From Chryseobacterium sp. Tr-659 (lineage in GTDB: Bacteria; Bacteroidota; Bacteroidia; Flavobacteriales; Weeksellaceae), in contig NZ_VWWP01000011.1 of NCBI RefSeq assembly GCF_011752975.1, positions 1-64,000 on the forward strand: 64,000 nt of DNA. The letters are read 5' to 3'. Both the position numbers and the translations under genes were made by a program. Each line of letters begins with the position of its first letter. Position 1 is the first letter of the stretch. This document shows positions 10,120-18,648 of this stretch, one piece after another. The notes below the pieces were generated by a model. The model made no database searches and was not told the origin of the DNA. It saw only the letters and a list, made by a program, of their open reading frames with translations.

Positions 10120-10274
10120 ATATCAGGTTATTAGTTTTGTTGTTATGTTCTTTGAATAGGATGATATTAAATAGTAAAAATACATCACTATATATTGTTG
10201 CTAAAGATAATAAAAACCTCACTAAGAGAACTGATTGTTCTAAAAGTTAATAAATTTCCGGGTATATAAACAAA

Positions 10275-10301
10275 AAAAGCACCTTTTATCAAGGTGCTTT
10301 T
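10275..10301 (-). terminator. Terminator after maeB
   Basis: Stem AAAAGCACCTT/AAGGTGCTTTT with loop TTATC, followed on the minus strand by a T run (A run at 10272-10278). It lies 20 nt past the maeB stop. Confidence 0.85.
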
Positions 10302-10321
10302 GTATAATAAGGTCAATCAAA

Positions 10322-12607
10322 TTACTTTTTCTCTCTTCTCTGTGCATCAAGAACAGCAATCGTTGCAAGGTTTACGATCTCATCTACGCTTGAACGCATC
10401 TGAAGAACGTGTACCGGCTGCTTTAATCCCATAAGAATTGGCCCTATTACCTGCGCCACTTTCATTCCTCTTAAAATTTTATATGAAAGGTTTGCGCTTT
10501 CTAAATTCGGGAAGATAAATGTATTTGCCGGTGTTGTTCCTAGTTTTGAGAAAGGATAATCACTCAGGTGGTCTGCATTCATTGCAAAATCCGGCTGAAT
10601 TTCACCATCTACTATCATTTTAGGATATTTCTCATGAAGGATGCTCACTGCTTTTGCTACTTTTTTGGACGTTTCAGAGATGGCCGCAAAGTTTTCAAAT
10701 CCAAGCATTGCAATTCTCGGTTCTATAGCGAAAGATTTCACTGTAAATTCTGCCATTTTAGCAATATTTACAAGATCTTCTGCCGTAGGATTCTGATTGA
10801 TGGAAGTATCTGCGAAGAAAATAGGTTTCTTTTCAGACAAGATCATCATCATAGCTGCAATTTTGTCTACTCCTTTATCTTTTTCAATAACTTCCAGAAC
10901 AGGGCGTAATACGGAAGTATAGTTTTTAGAGAATCCTACAATAAGTCCGTCTGTGTCTCCGTGTCTCAGCATCAAAGGTCCGAAATAATCTCTCTGGCGA
11001 ACATATCTCTTAGCTTTGTACTCGTTCATTCCTTTTCTCTGGCGAAGTTTCCAAAGGGTTTCTCTGTATTTCTTTCTGTTTTCTTTCTGATCGTCATCGC
11101 TTGGATCAATAATTGGGACATCCAGATTGATTCCGTAACGTTCCATTTGCTCCTTGATGTATTTTTTATCTCCTAAAAGACTTGGGTAGGCAATTCCTTC
11201 TTCATAAAGAATCTGTGCTGCTTTCAATACGTTATATTCTTCAGCATTTCCAAGGGTAATTCTTTTCGGATTGGATTTCGCACGGCTCTGCATCATTCTT
11301 ACGAGTCTCTCGTCTCTTCCCATCCTGTCTAAAAGCTGGTGCTCATACTCTTCGAAATCTGTAATGGTTTTTCTCGCCACACCACTTTCCATAGCTGCTT
11401 TCGCAACAGCACTTGACACTCTTGTAATCAATCTGTTATCAAATGGTTTCGGAATGAAATATTCTCTTCCGAATTGCAGATTCTGAACGTTATATGCTAA
11501 GATTACAGCTTCTGGTACCGGTTCTTTAGCCAGATCAGCAATAGCGTGTACGGCCGCCAATTTCATCTCTTCGTTAATTCCTGTAGCCTGTACATCCAAT
11601 GCTCCACGGAAGATATAAGGGAATCCTAATACGTTGTTTACCTGGTTAGGATAATCACTTCTCCCTGTTGCCATGATCACATCTTTACGGGTTTCAAGTG
11701 CAAGATCATAAGCGATTTCCGGATCCGGGTTCGCCAAAGCAAACACGATTGGATTTTCGTTCATACTCAATAACATCTCAGGAGTCATTACATTTCCTTT
11801 AGACAGCCCAACGAAAACATCAGATCCTTTTACGGCATCTTCCAGGGTTTCAATATCTGTCTGAGCAATGAAATCCAGTTTTTCCGGAGTAAGGTTTTCT
11901 CTCTTATGATTAATTACTCCTTTACTGTCACACATCAGGACGTTTTCTTTTTTCAATCCTAATGAAATATAAAGCTTGGTACATGCAATAGCCGCTGCCC
12001 CTGCTCCGTTCACTACCATTTTCACCTCATCGATGTTCTTGTTGGCAATCTGCAGAGAGTTAATCAATGCAGCTGCAGAAATAATAGCTGTTCCGTGCTG
12101 GTCATCGTGCATTAAAGGAATATTCAATTCCTCTTTTAATCTTTGCTCTATATAAAATGCTTCAGGAGCTTTAATATCTTCAAGGTTAATTCCTCCGAAA
12201 GTAGGAGCAATACCCTTTACAATTTCAATAAATTTATCCGGATCTTTCTCATCAATCTCAATATCAAAAACATTGATATCTGCAAAGATCTTGAAAAGAA
12301 GACCTTTCCCTTCCATTACCGGTTTTGAAGCTTCGGCTCCAATATCACCAAGTCCAAGTACGGCAGTACCATTAGAAATTACGGCTACCAGGTTTCCTTT
12401 TCCTGTGTAATCGTATACAGTTTCCGGCTTGTCATGAATTTCCATACAAGGAACTGCTACTCCGGGAGAGTAAGCCAGTGACAGGTCTCTCTGAGAAGAG
12501 TGTGGCTTTGATGGAATTACTTCAATTTTTCCTTTGGGTTCTGCTTTATGATAATCCAGCGCGGCCTGGCTAAAGTTTTTTTCGTCACGATTGTTGTTAC
12601 TTGACAT
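10322..12607 (-). CDS. maeB: NADP-dependent malic enzyme with phosphotransacetylase-like domain
   Basis: Oxidative decarboxylation of malate to pyruvate with reduction of NADP+. It is the long bacterial MaeB form: residues about 1-430 carry the malic-enzyme and Rossmann domains (YSPGVAVPC, DDQHGTAIISAAA, VNGAGAAAIA), and about 430-761 form a phosphate acetyl/butyryl transferase-like domain (MLRHGDTDGLIVG, ADHLSDYPFSKL). In E. coli MaeB that domain is regulatory. The 761-residue length is normal. The gene starts 17 bp after the BadF-type kinase stop and is probably in the same transcript. Confidence 0.95.
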   Translation of the reverse strand: MSSNNNRDEKNFSQAALDYHKAEPKGKIEVIPSKPHSSQRDLSLAYSPGVAVPCMEIHDKPETVYDYTGKGNLVAVISNGTAVLGLGDIGAEASKPVMEGKGLLFKIFADINVFDIEIDEKDPDKFIEIVKGIAPTFGGINLEDIKAPEAFYIEQRLKEELNIPLMHDDQHGTAIISAAALINSLQIANKNIDEVKMVVNGAGAAAIACTKLYISLGLKKENVLMCDSKGVINHKRENLTPEKLDFIAQTDIETLEDAVKGSDVFVGLSKGNVMTPEMLLSMNENPIVFALANPDPEIAYDLALETRKDVIMATGRSDYPNQVNNVLGFPYIFRGALDVQATGINEEMKLAAVHAIADLAKEPVPEAVILAYNVQNLQFGREYFIPKPFDNRLITRVSSAVAKAAMESGVARKTITDFEEYEHQLLDRMGRDERLVRMMQSRAKSNPKRITLGNAEEYNVLKAAQILYEEGIAYPSLLGDKKYIKEQMERYGINLDVPIIDPSDDDQKENRKKYRETLWKLRQRKGMNEYKAKRYVRQRDYFGPLMLRHGDTDGLIVGFSKNYTSVLRPVLEVIEKDKGVDKIAAMMMILSEKKPIFFADTSINQNPTAEDLVNIAKMAEFTVKSFAIEPRIAMLGFENFAAISETSKKVAKAVSILHEKYPKMIVDGEIQPDFAMNADHLSDYPFSKLGTTPANTFIFPNLESANLSYKILRGMKVAQVIGPILMGLKQPVHVLQMRSSVDEIVNLATIAVLDAQRREKK

Positions 12608-12624
12608 AAAATTTCGTTTTTTGT

Positions 12625-13476
12625 TTAAAGGATATATTTAATGTGGTAATCTACTAAGCTTTCAATTGGTTTCTGCACAACATGTCCCACATTTAAATTA
12701 AATTCTGCGGCTACAGAACGTAATATATTTTCATAATAATAAGCGATAGAACCAATGAAATTGATCTCGGCATCATTGGCTTCCTGATAAGGGAGAACCT
12801 GGTATTCAAAGAAGCTTTTCATTTCTTCAAAAACCATATCCATGAAATAAGGATGATCTTTTCTTTCGATCACAAATTTGGTAAAATTAGCCAAATAGGC
12901 ATTGGGTCTTGGCGTGTGATACATGTTTTTCAATGCATCTTCTACGGTAAGATTATAATCTGCTTCAAATTCATGGTGAAGATCTGAAGGCAATTTTTTC
13001 ATGAAGTATCTGCGCACCAGTTGTTTTCCTATTGCACTGCCGCTTCCCTCGTCTCCGATCAGGAAACCGAGTGAAGGTAATTCGATCTTCAGGCTTTCAC
13101 CATCAAAAAAGCATGAGTTTGATCCTGTGCCCAGAATGCACACGATAGCAGGTTTTCCACTGTATGCCGCATAAGCAGCTGCAGTGAGGTCTTCCTTTAC
13201 AATGATTTCAGCTTTTCCAAATACTTTCTTAAGTTCTTCTTCTATGATTTCGCAGTTCTTTTTCACACCGCATCCGGAGCCATAAAAAAAGACCTTGGTA
13301 ATGGAATTCTTTACCGATATCAGATTGCTATTTTTTTGTATTTCAGGAGCGATAAGTTCTCTGTTGATAAAGTTCGGATTGAAGCCTATGGTTTCTGTTT
13401 TCAGAAAGACTTTTTTAAAGTCATCCAGTATTACCCAATCCGTTTTAGTAGAACCACTATCTACAATAGCAACCAT
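12625..13476 (-). CDS. BadF/BadG/BcrA/BcrD-type ATPase, probable N-acetylglucosamine kinase
   Basis: A member of the ASKHA kinase fold, most like bacterial N-acetylglucosamine kinases, which phosphorylate recovered amino sugars. The phosphate-1 loop is at the N-terminus (VDSGSTKTDWVI). Later motifs are CILGTGSNSCFFDG and FLIGDEGSGSAIG. Length 283 residues, normal. The substrate is inferred from family resemblance; no amino-sugar genes lie next to it. It precedes maeB by 17 bp. Confidence 0.8.
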   Translation of the reverse strand: MVAIVDSGSTKTDWVILDDFKKVFLKTETIGFNPNFINRELIAPEIQKNSNLISVKNSITKVFFYGSGCGVKKNCEIIEEELKKVFGKAEIIVKEDLTAAAYAAYSGKPAIVCILGTGSNSCFFDGESLKIELPSLGFLIGDEGSGSAIGKQLVRRYFMKKLPSDLHHEFEADYNLTVEDALKNMYHTPRPNAYLANFTKFVIERKDHPYFMDMVFEEMKSFFEYQVLPYQEANDAEINFIGSIAYYYENILRSVAAEFNLNVGHVVQKPIESLVDYHIKYIL

Positions 13477-13561
13477 ATTTTAGATTTTAATTTAAGGGTG
13501 CTAAATTATGAATTTATCTTCAATTAGCATTTAAAAACAATCTGGAAGCTGTCTAAAATCA

Positions 13562-13825
13562 TTAATGTTTAATCTTTGTTTTTTTTTCATTGAACTGAAT
13601 AAGCCAATCTTCAATTTCATCTTCAAGATAAGAAGCCTGCAATACCATTGCATTGATAAAATCATCCGGAACGGGTTCTCCGCTCGAGTTCTCAAGATTC
13701 CACAATTCATTAGACATATTTTCATACTCTGTGTACACTCTTTTGAAGCGGGAATTTTCTTTCTCAAGAGCCTCAATATTTTTTTGTTGAAGCTGGAATT
13801 TTCTGTATTTGTTTTGACGTTTCAT
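13562..13825 (-). CDS. Small coiled-coil protein, function unknown
   Basis: An 87-residue charged protein with no signal peptide or membrane segment. The first half (KYRKFQLQQKNIEALEKENS) has heptad-like spacing and is probably a coiled coil. The second half is acidic and ends in a Lys-rich tail. I do not recognise the family. It is supported by a clean start, a plausible distance to the kinase gene 85 bp downstream, and an amino-acid composition unlike a shadow frame. Competing frames at 13531-13776 and 13565-13894 look like shadows. Confidence 0.6.
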   Translation of the reverse strand: MKRQNKYRKFQLQQKNIEALEKENSRFKRVYTEYENMSNELWNLENSSGEPVPDDFINAMVLQASYLEDEIEDWLIQFNEKKTKIKH

Positions 13826-14188
13826 ACAAATATTGTTATAAATTGGGTCATAAAATGTTGGAGTATATGCTCTTTACAAGGCATTACAAGATAGAAAAAA
13901 CCATCAACACAAAGAGTTGAAAATGAATTTATTATCAGGTCTTAATTACATCATTCTGAATAATAAATTTAGAAATAATTTTTATTTAAAAAAATATTTT
14001 AACAACTTTTTTCAGTGTTTAACATATAGTTATAAATTTGCATATTCATATTGTAAAGTTCTATAATTATTGACAGTTTAAAATCGTTATCAATATATAG
14101 AATAGGATAAAGATCTCGTCTGATGAGATATAAATCATTCCTGTACTACATATAATATGGAAAATATTTTAGTTTTTATATTAATTGA
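13826..14188. other. Divergent AT-rich promoter region
   Basis: No gene is seen. The stretch separates the leftward 13.5 kb gene from the rightward GtrA-like gene. A plus-strand TAAATTTG at 14033-14040 is an exact -7 match that could serve the GtrA-PlsC pair, leaving a leader of about 140 nt. No clear -33 element was found. Confidence 0.4.
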
Positions 14189-14647
14189 ATGAAAGAAATA
14201 CTCTTACGCCAGAAACAGGTTTTGTTCTTCATTATTGCAGGAGGACTGAGTGCTATTGTAGAAATTGGCAGTTTTAAGGTCTTCAGTACCTACCTTCCTC
14301 ATCTTTTTGCAAGGGAAACCAATTTTTATGGTGTGCATTATCCTTTAAGCAACATTTTTTCTACCAGCTGTGGGATTATCACTAATTATTTTCTGAGCAT
14401 ATGGTTTGTTTTTGAAAGAGGAAAACATTCTAAAAGAAAAGAGTTCGCCTACTTCATGGTAGTTTCTTTCTTTTCTACTTTAGTGAGTTTAGGTTTTTTC
14501 CAGGTATTTTACAGTTTTATATTTAAAGATAATATCAATTTAATTTTTTATACCTTGAGCCCGGAAATGATTAGTAAAATTGCAGCTATCTTACTGGTTT
14601 CAATTCTGAATTATTCGGTAAAAAAGAAAGTAATTTTTAACGGTTAA
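14189..14647 (+). CDS. GtrA-like family membrane protein
   Basis: A 152-residue protein with four predicted membrane helices, matching the GtrA/DPMS family. The best-known member is thought to flip lipid-linked sugars for O-antigen or teichoic-acid decoration. Family features are the opening helix FFIIAGGLSAIVEIGSFKVF, a TNYFLSIWFVFE segment in the middle, and a final helix ending NYSVKKKVIF. The acyltransferase gene begins 3 nt after its stop, so the two are cotranscribed; a role in lipid or envelope assembly is inferred. Confidence 0.8.
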   Translation: MKEILLRQKQVLFFIIAGGLSAIVEIGSFKVFSTYLPHLFARETNFYGVHYPLSNIFSTSCGIITNYFLSIWFVFERGKHSKRKEFAYFMVVSFFSTLVSLGFFQVFYSFIFKDNINLIFYTLSPEMISKIAAILLVSILNYSVKKKVIFNG

Positions 14648-14650
14648 GCG

Positions 14651-15379
14651 GTGACAAAAATTTTAAATTATCTGTGGAGATTTTGGCTGTTGCTATTGGC
14701 ATTTGTTCTGACAGTCACTATCGGGATTCCTGTTTATATTTTATCTTTTAACAAAAAACATTATAAGTACGCTTATAAACTTATAAGAATCTGGTGTTTC
14801 GGGATGTTTTACGGTATGGGCTTCAGATATGATCTCATCCATCTTTCAGAACAGAAAAAAGATAAGAACAAGCCTTATGTGTTCATTTCCAACCACACCT
14901 CCATTATGGATATTATGCTTACCTGCATTCTGTTTCCGGATCATCCGGTCTGCTTTGTGGGAAAGAAAGAACTGGTGAAGATTCCTATATTCGGAACTAT
15001 TTATAAAAGAATATGTGTAATGGTAGACAGAGCCAGTGCAAGAAGCCGTGCCGATGTATACCGACGATGTGCTGAAAAAATGGAAGAAGGCAACAGTATT
15101 GCCATTTTCCCTGAAGGCGGTGTGCCGGATGATACATCTATTATTCTTGACGAATTTAAGGACGGGGCATTTATCCTGTCTTCAAAACACCACTCTCCTA
15201 TTGCTATGTATACTTTTATAGGGCTTAAGGAAATGTTCCCGTTTGAAAGCTCAAAGGGCTATCCGGGACGGGTAAAGGTCTATTTCAACGGAATCCTGGA
15301 ACCTGCTGATTCTCCAAAAGACTTAAAAGCAGAGGCCTACCAGGAAATAAAAAAAACCTTATTAAAGTATTCCGTTTAA
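14651..15379 (+). CDS. 1-acyl-sn-glycerol-3-phosphate acyltransferase-like (PlsC family)
   Basis: Membrane-bound lysophospholipid acyltransferase that would add the second acyl chain in phospholipid synthesis. The catalytic NHxxxxD motif is NHTSIMD, with H82 and D87. The substrate-binding motif FPEGG is at about 153-157, and GTIYKR and VDR blocks lie between them. An N-terminal membrane helix covers about residues 12-32. The start is GTG, placed 3 nt after the GtrA-like gene. The length (242) fits. A paralogue with another acyl acceptor cannot be excluded. Confidence 0.88.
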   Translation: MTKILNYLWRFWLLLLAFVLTVTIGIPVYILSFNKKHYKYAYKLIRIWCFGMFYGMGFRYDLIHLSEQKKDKNKPYVFISNHTSIMDIMLTCILFPDHPVCFVGKKELVKIPIFGTIYKRICVMVDRASARSRADVYRRCAEKMEEGNSIAIFPEGGVPDDTSIILDEFKDGAFILSSKHHSPIAMYTFIGLKEMFPFESSKGYPGRVKVYFNGILEPADSPKDLKAEAYQEIKKTLLKYSV

Positions 15380-15389
15380 AGGAAATAGT

Positions 15390-15397
15390 TATATTTG
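15390..15397 (+). promoter_or_regulatory. -7 element for the MFS gene
   Basis: TATATTTG is an exact TAnnTTTG match. Transcription would begin near 15404, which makes ATG 15419 the start rather than the in-frame TTG at 15395 that lies inside this box. No convincing -33 element is seen. Confidence 0.5.
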
Positions 15398-15418
15398 TTT
15401 GTGAAATCTATAATAAAT

Positions 15419-16864
15419 ATGTCAAATTATTCTAAACAAACCAATTGGGCACAATTCATTCCGTTGGTTACTGTATTCTTCTTTTGGGGATTCGTAGCAG
15501 CCAGTAATGATATTCTTATCCCAGTTTTTCAAAAAGCCTTCAATTTATCCCAAACAGAAAGTATGCTGGTTCAGATATGCTTTTATGTGGCTTACACAGT
15601 AGGTTCTTTAATTTATATGATCGTATCAAAAGGCCTGAAACAGGATTTGATCAATAAAATCGGGTATAAGAACGGGCTTATTCTGGGGCTCCTTATTTCC
15701 GCACTGGGAACGCTGTTATTTTATCCGGCAGCCAATATGCATTCATTTCCTTTAATGATCTCAGGATTATTTATTGTAGGTTTAGGGTTCTCCCTTCAGC
15801 AGATTGTTGCCAACCCGCTTGCTATTGAAGTAGGTCCTACAGAAACAGGATCTCAGAGATTAACAATGGCGGGAGGTATTAATAATCTGGGGACTACCAT
15901 AGGACCGCTTATTGTAGCGTTTGCTATTTTCGGTTCTGCTTCTGCAGCTAATACGGAAGCAAGTATTGAAAGTGTAAAAATACCTTATCTGATATTGGGA
16001 GCAGCTTTCGCTCTTGTTGCCTTAATGCTAAAGTTTTCTTCACTTCCAGCTGTAACACCAACCAATACTGCCGATACGGACGATAGCACTCCGGGAGAGC
16101 ACAGAAGTTCAGCATTCCAGTATCCACAATTAGTAATGGGAATGATCGCTATTTTTGTGTATGTAGGAGTAGAAGTTTCTACAGCCAGTAACCTTCCGGC
16201 TTATATGGAAAAAAATCTTGGATTTGAAACAAAAGAAGTGGCTCCTTATATTTCTTTATACTGGGCTTCATTGATGATTGGCCGTTGGACAGGTGCTGTA
16301 GAAGCATTTGATGTAAGTGCAGGATTCAAAAAAATATTAAGATTCCTTGCTCCTTATCTTGCATTCGGTGTTTTCTTACTGGTGAATGCAATTGCTAAAC
16401 ACGATCTTACTCATTTCTATGTATATGGGTTTATTATCATTGCAATGATTATCTGCGATATCCTGAGTAAAGGAAATCCGGCAAGAATGCTTCTCATCTT
16501 TTCCTTAGCGGGAATCACAGCACTTTTGATCGGAATGTTCACTGCGGGAATGGTTTCTGTATATGCATTTACAAGTGTGGGACTTTTCTGTTCTACATTA
16601 TGGCCTTGTATATTTGCACTGGCGATTAACGGACTTGGAAAACATACCAATCAGGGTTCAGGATATCTGATCATGATGATTATGGGTGGTGGTATTGTAA
16701 GCTTTATACAAGGTTATATTGCCGACATTACAAACATTCACTTCAGTTATATCGTAGGAGTTATCTGTTTTGCTTATCTTGCGTTTTATGCGGTCCGTGT
16801 AAGCGGAATCTTAAAGGCTCAGGGTATTGATCTTGATAAAGTATCGAAAGGTAATGGTCATTAA
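15419..16864 (+). CDS. Sugar MFS transporter, FucP/GluP type
   Basis: A 12-helix major facilitator permease, probably a proton-coupled monosaccharide symporter of the fucose/glucose-galactose type. Family markers are the N-terminal FFFWGFVAASNDILIPVFQKAF, the conserved QQIVANPLAIEVGP segment in helix 5, and GGINNLGTTIGPL. Length 481 residues from this start. The start is chosen because it follows a -7 box and matches the usual MSNYSKQTNWAQF-like N-terminus. The sugar is not evident from context. The DUF3810 gene overlaps its end by 11 bp. Confidence 0.88.
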   Translation: MSNYSKQTNWAQFIPLVTVFFFWGFVAASNDILIPVFQKAFNLSQTESMLVQICFYVAYTVGSLIYMIVSKGLKQDLINKIGYKNGLILGLLISALGTLLFYPAANMHSFPLMISGLFIVGLGFSLQQIVANPLAIEVGPTETGSQRLTMAGGINNLGTTIGPLIVAFAIFGSASAANTEASIESVKIPYLILGAAFALVALMLKFSSLPAVTPTNTADTDDSTPGEHRSSAFQYPQLVMGMIAIFVYVGVEVSTASNLPAYMEKNLGFETKEVAPYISLYWASLMIGRWTGAVEAFDVSAGFKKILRFLAPYLAFGVFLLVNAIAKHDLTHFYVYGFIIIAMIICDILSKGNPARMLLIFSLAGITALLIGMFTAGMVSVYAFTSVGLFCSTLWPCIFALAINGLGKHTNQGSGYLIMMIMGGGIVSFIQGYIADITNIHFSYIVGVICFAYLAFYAVRVSGILKAQGIDLDKVSKGNGH

Positions 16865-17915
16865 TATATCAAAAACAATATATAAGAAGAAGAGATTTTG
16901 GGCAGGTTTATTACTTGCCCAATTTCTTTTGTTCTACTGTTTCTCCAAACTGAAGATAACAGTCTCTTTTTTTGAACGTTTTTTCGAACTTCAGAAGAAA
17001 GCTCATCAGATGCTTTTCAGCTGGATGCCCTTTTCAATGGGGGATGTTATATATGTTGTACTGGGAGTTTTTATTTTGTATTACCTGATTGGATTATGTA
17101 AGAAAAGCAGGAGGAATAATTCAATGATAAAACTCCTTATCATTATTAACATTTTCTATTGTATTTACCAGATGTTCTGGGGGATGCTGTATTTTCAGAC
17201 GCCTATTATTAAAAAGCTTTCCAGCCAAAAAGAGCCGGACATTGATAAAGCTAAAAAGCTGGCTCTCGTTTATCTTGATAAGTGCAAAACTACCCGGCAG
17301 GCCGTCCGTGAAAATGAAAAAGGGATATTCATCATCACTGACCTAAAATCTGTTCAGAAAGAGATCCTCTACCAACAGACGAAAATTCCTTCTTATATTT
17401 CGGATAAAAATGTACCGGGAGTTCTTGCCATTAAACCGAGTTTATTTAAGAACATCATGAGCTTTACAGGAATTTTAGGGTATTATAATCCTTTTACTGC
17501 GGAAGCCCAGTATAATTCTGAACTGCCTCCTACTTTTATTCCTTTCACTACGGCTCATGAAAGTTCTCATCAGCTTGGTTTTGCGAGAGAACAGGAGGCC
17601 AACTTCGTGGGATATCTGATTGGGATCAACTCCACGAATCAGGATTTGAAATACAGCACAGAATATTTTACATTAAAGAGCCTTTTAAGATTCATTGTGG
17701 AAGAGGATCCTCAGTTTGTAAAAAAAGCTCTTAACAATTATTCTCCGGGCATGAAAAGAGATCGCGCCTATGAAAAAAGCTTTGTCTTCAGTCACCAGGG
17801 ATGGCTGGATGATTTCTTCGGATTTACCAACAATCTGTTCCTGAAGACTAACCAACAGGAAGGTTCTGTTACTTATTCTTACTTCATAGACCTCCTTTTA
17901 AATTATGAAAAGTAG
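16854..17915 (+). CDS. DUF3810 domain protein, putative membrane zinc metallopeptidase
   Basis: Three N-terminal membrane segments are followed by a soluble domain with the gluzincin-like motif HESSH (about residues 235-239) and downstream glutamates in AREQEANF, which could complete a zinc site. This is the pattern of the DUF3810 family; no substrate is known. The ATG used here overlaps the MFS stop by 11 bp. The longer frame from 16827 would need a TTG. Cotranscription with the permease is likely, but no functional link is known. Confidence 0.78.
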   Translation: MVINISKTIYKKKRFWAGLLLAQFLLFYCFSKLKITVSFFERFFELQKKAHQMLFSWMPFSMGDVIYVVLGVFILYYLIGLCKKSRRNNSMIKLLIIINIFYCIYQMFWGMLYFQTPIIKKLSSQKEPDIDKAKKLALVYLDKCKTTRQAVRENEKGIFIITDLKSVQKEILYQQTKIPSYISDKNVPGVLAIKPSLFKNIMSFTGILGYYNPFTAEAQYNSELPPTFIPFTTAHESSHQLGFAREQEANFVGYLIGINSTNQDLKYSTEYFTLKSLLRFIVEEDPQFVKKALNNYSPGMKRDRAYEKSFVFSHQGWLDDFFGFTNNLFLKTNQQEGSVTYSYFIDLLLNYEK

Positions 17916-17917
17916 AT

Positions 17918-18005
17918 AAAAAAAAGAATCGTATCAGGCGATACGATTCTAAAAACACAAATGATGAAAAAAAATTTATTACCTTGACTTGTTCCCTCAT
18001 TCAAG
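17918..18005 (-). ncRNA. Candidate small RNA or leader transcript
   Basis: On the minus strand TTTG (18038-18041), 18 nt, then TACTTTTA (18012-18019, one mismatch to the consensus) would start a transcript near 18005. It would end at an 11-bp stem (AGAATCGTATC/GATACGATTCT, 17925-17950) followed by eight T. The T run is on the minus side only, so the hairpin does not serve the rightward DUF3810 gene. An ATG at 17998-18000 opens a frame (MREQVKVINFFSSFVF...) that runs through the terminator, so coding is doubtful. Confidence 0.4.
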
Positions 18006-18604
18006 GCGTTGTAAAAGTACGACATATTTTATAAATACAAAAACATTTCCATTCTTTTTTAAAACTTTATGAAAACTTTATGATTTTTTATGTTTTTTTG
18101 AGTTTGTTTGCCCATGAGACCAATCATAGTCAATTCTCCCATATAACTACAAAAAACCAGATAAATTATACTTAATTTGATAATAACACAATAAATCAAA
18201 CATTTGTTTGAATAAAAATTATTCCAGTTATTATTCATTTCTCACCAGAAGAAAATTGGAGTTATTACCTATAAAATTCAAAATATATCCAAAAAATGTG
18301 AATCGCTTTTAATGCATCAATTTAAAGATATATTTACTCTAAAGTTACAATCCTCTTTATATGGAATGTCCATTTGTTTTTCCTTATCATACTTTATTCT
18401 ATCGAAAAGGATTTTATTTACTTTCTTTTTTATTTTCCGGCTTACATTTTTTTCACGATTGAAGAGTATGGAGGTAAAGTTGTCTTCAGAAATAGGTATC
18501 ATTCTGAAAAGTATTTCAAAAGGCGACTCCGAAAATAAAATATTGAAACTCAAACCAAATCTACTAACAACCGATTTTATCTCACTAATAAAAGAAAAAT
18601 ATTT

Positions 18605-18634
18605 TTGTATATTTAAAACATCTGTGTATTTTAG
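18605..18634 (+). promoter_or_regulatory. Promoter of the peptide export cassette
   Basis: TTG at 18605-18607, 19 nt, then TATTTTAG at 18627-18634 (one mismatch to TAnnTTTG), 14 nt upstream of the start codon. An exact TATTTTTG at 18600-18607 is an alternative -7 element giving a leader of about 35 nt. Confidence 0.5.
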
Positions 18635-18648
18635 ATAAAAATATTAAT

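Larger units (their letters stand above)
17916..18648. other. Long intergenic region, candidate minus-strand RNA and cassette promoter
   Basis: No gene on either strand is convincing. Two overlapping frames at 18312-18638 (+) and 18317-18553 (-) are low-complexity, rich in Phe, Lys and Ile, and have no domain. The left end carries a minus-strand promoter, leader and terminator (17918-18041). The right end carries the promoter of the peptide export cassette. The middle is very AT-rich. Confidence 0.5.

Noticed and set aside
13531..13894. Alternative frames at 13531-13776 (-) and 13565-13894 (+)
   Set aside because: Shadows of the 87-residue coiled-coil gene; the minus frame 13562-13825 has the better composition and start.
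17905..18000. Small minus-strand peptide starting MREQVKVINFFSSFVF
   Set aside because: The frame runs through the terminator stem and into DUF3810 antisense DNA, so a transcript ending at the terminator would have no stop codon. A non-coding RNA is the better reading.
18312..18638. Overlapping frames on both strands (18312-18638 plus, 18317-18553 minus) before the export cassette
   Set aside because: Low-complexity Phe/Lys/Ile sequence typical of AT-rich non-coding DNA; the plus frame overlaps the cassette promoter.
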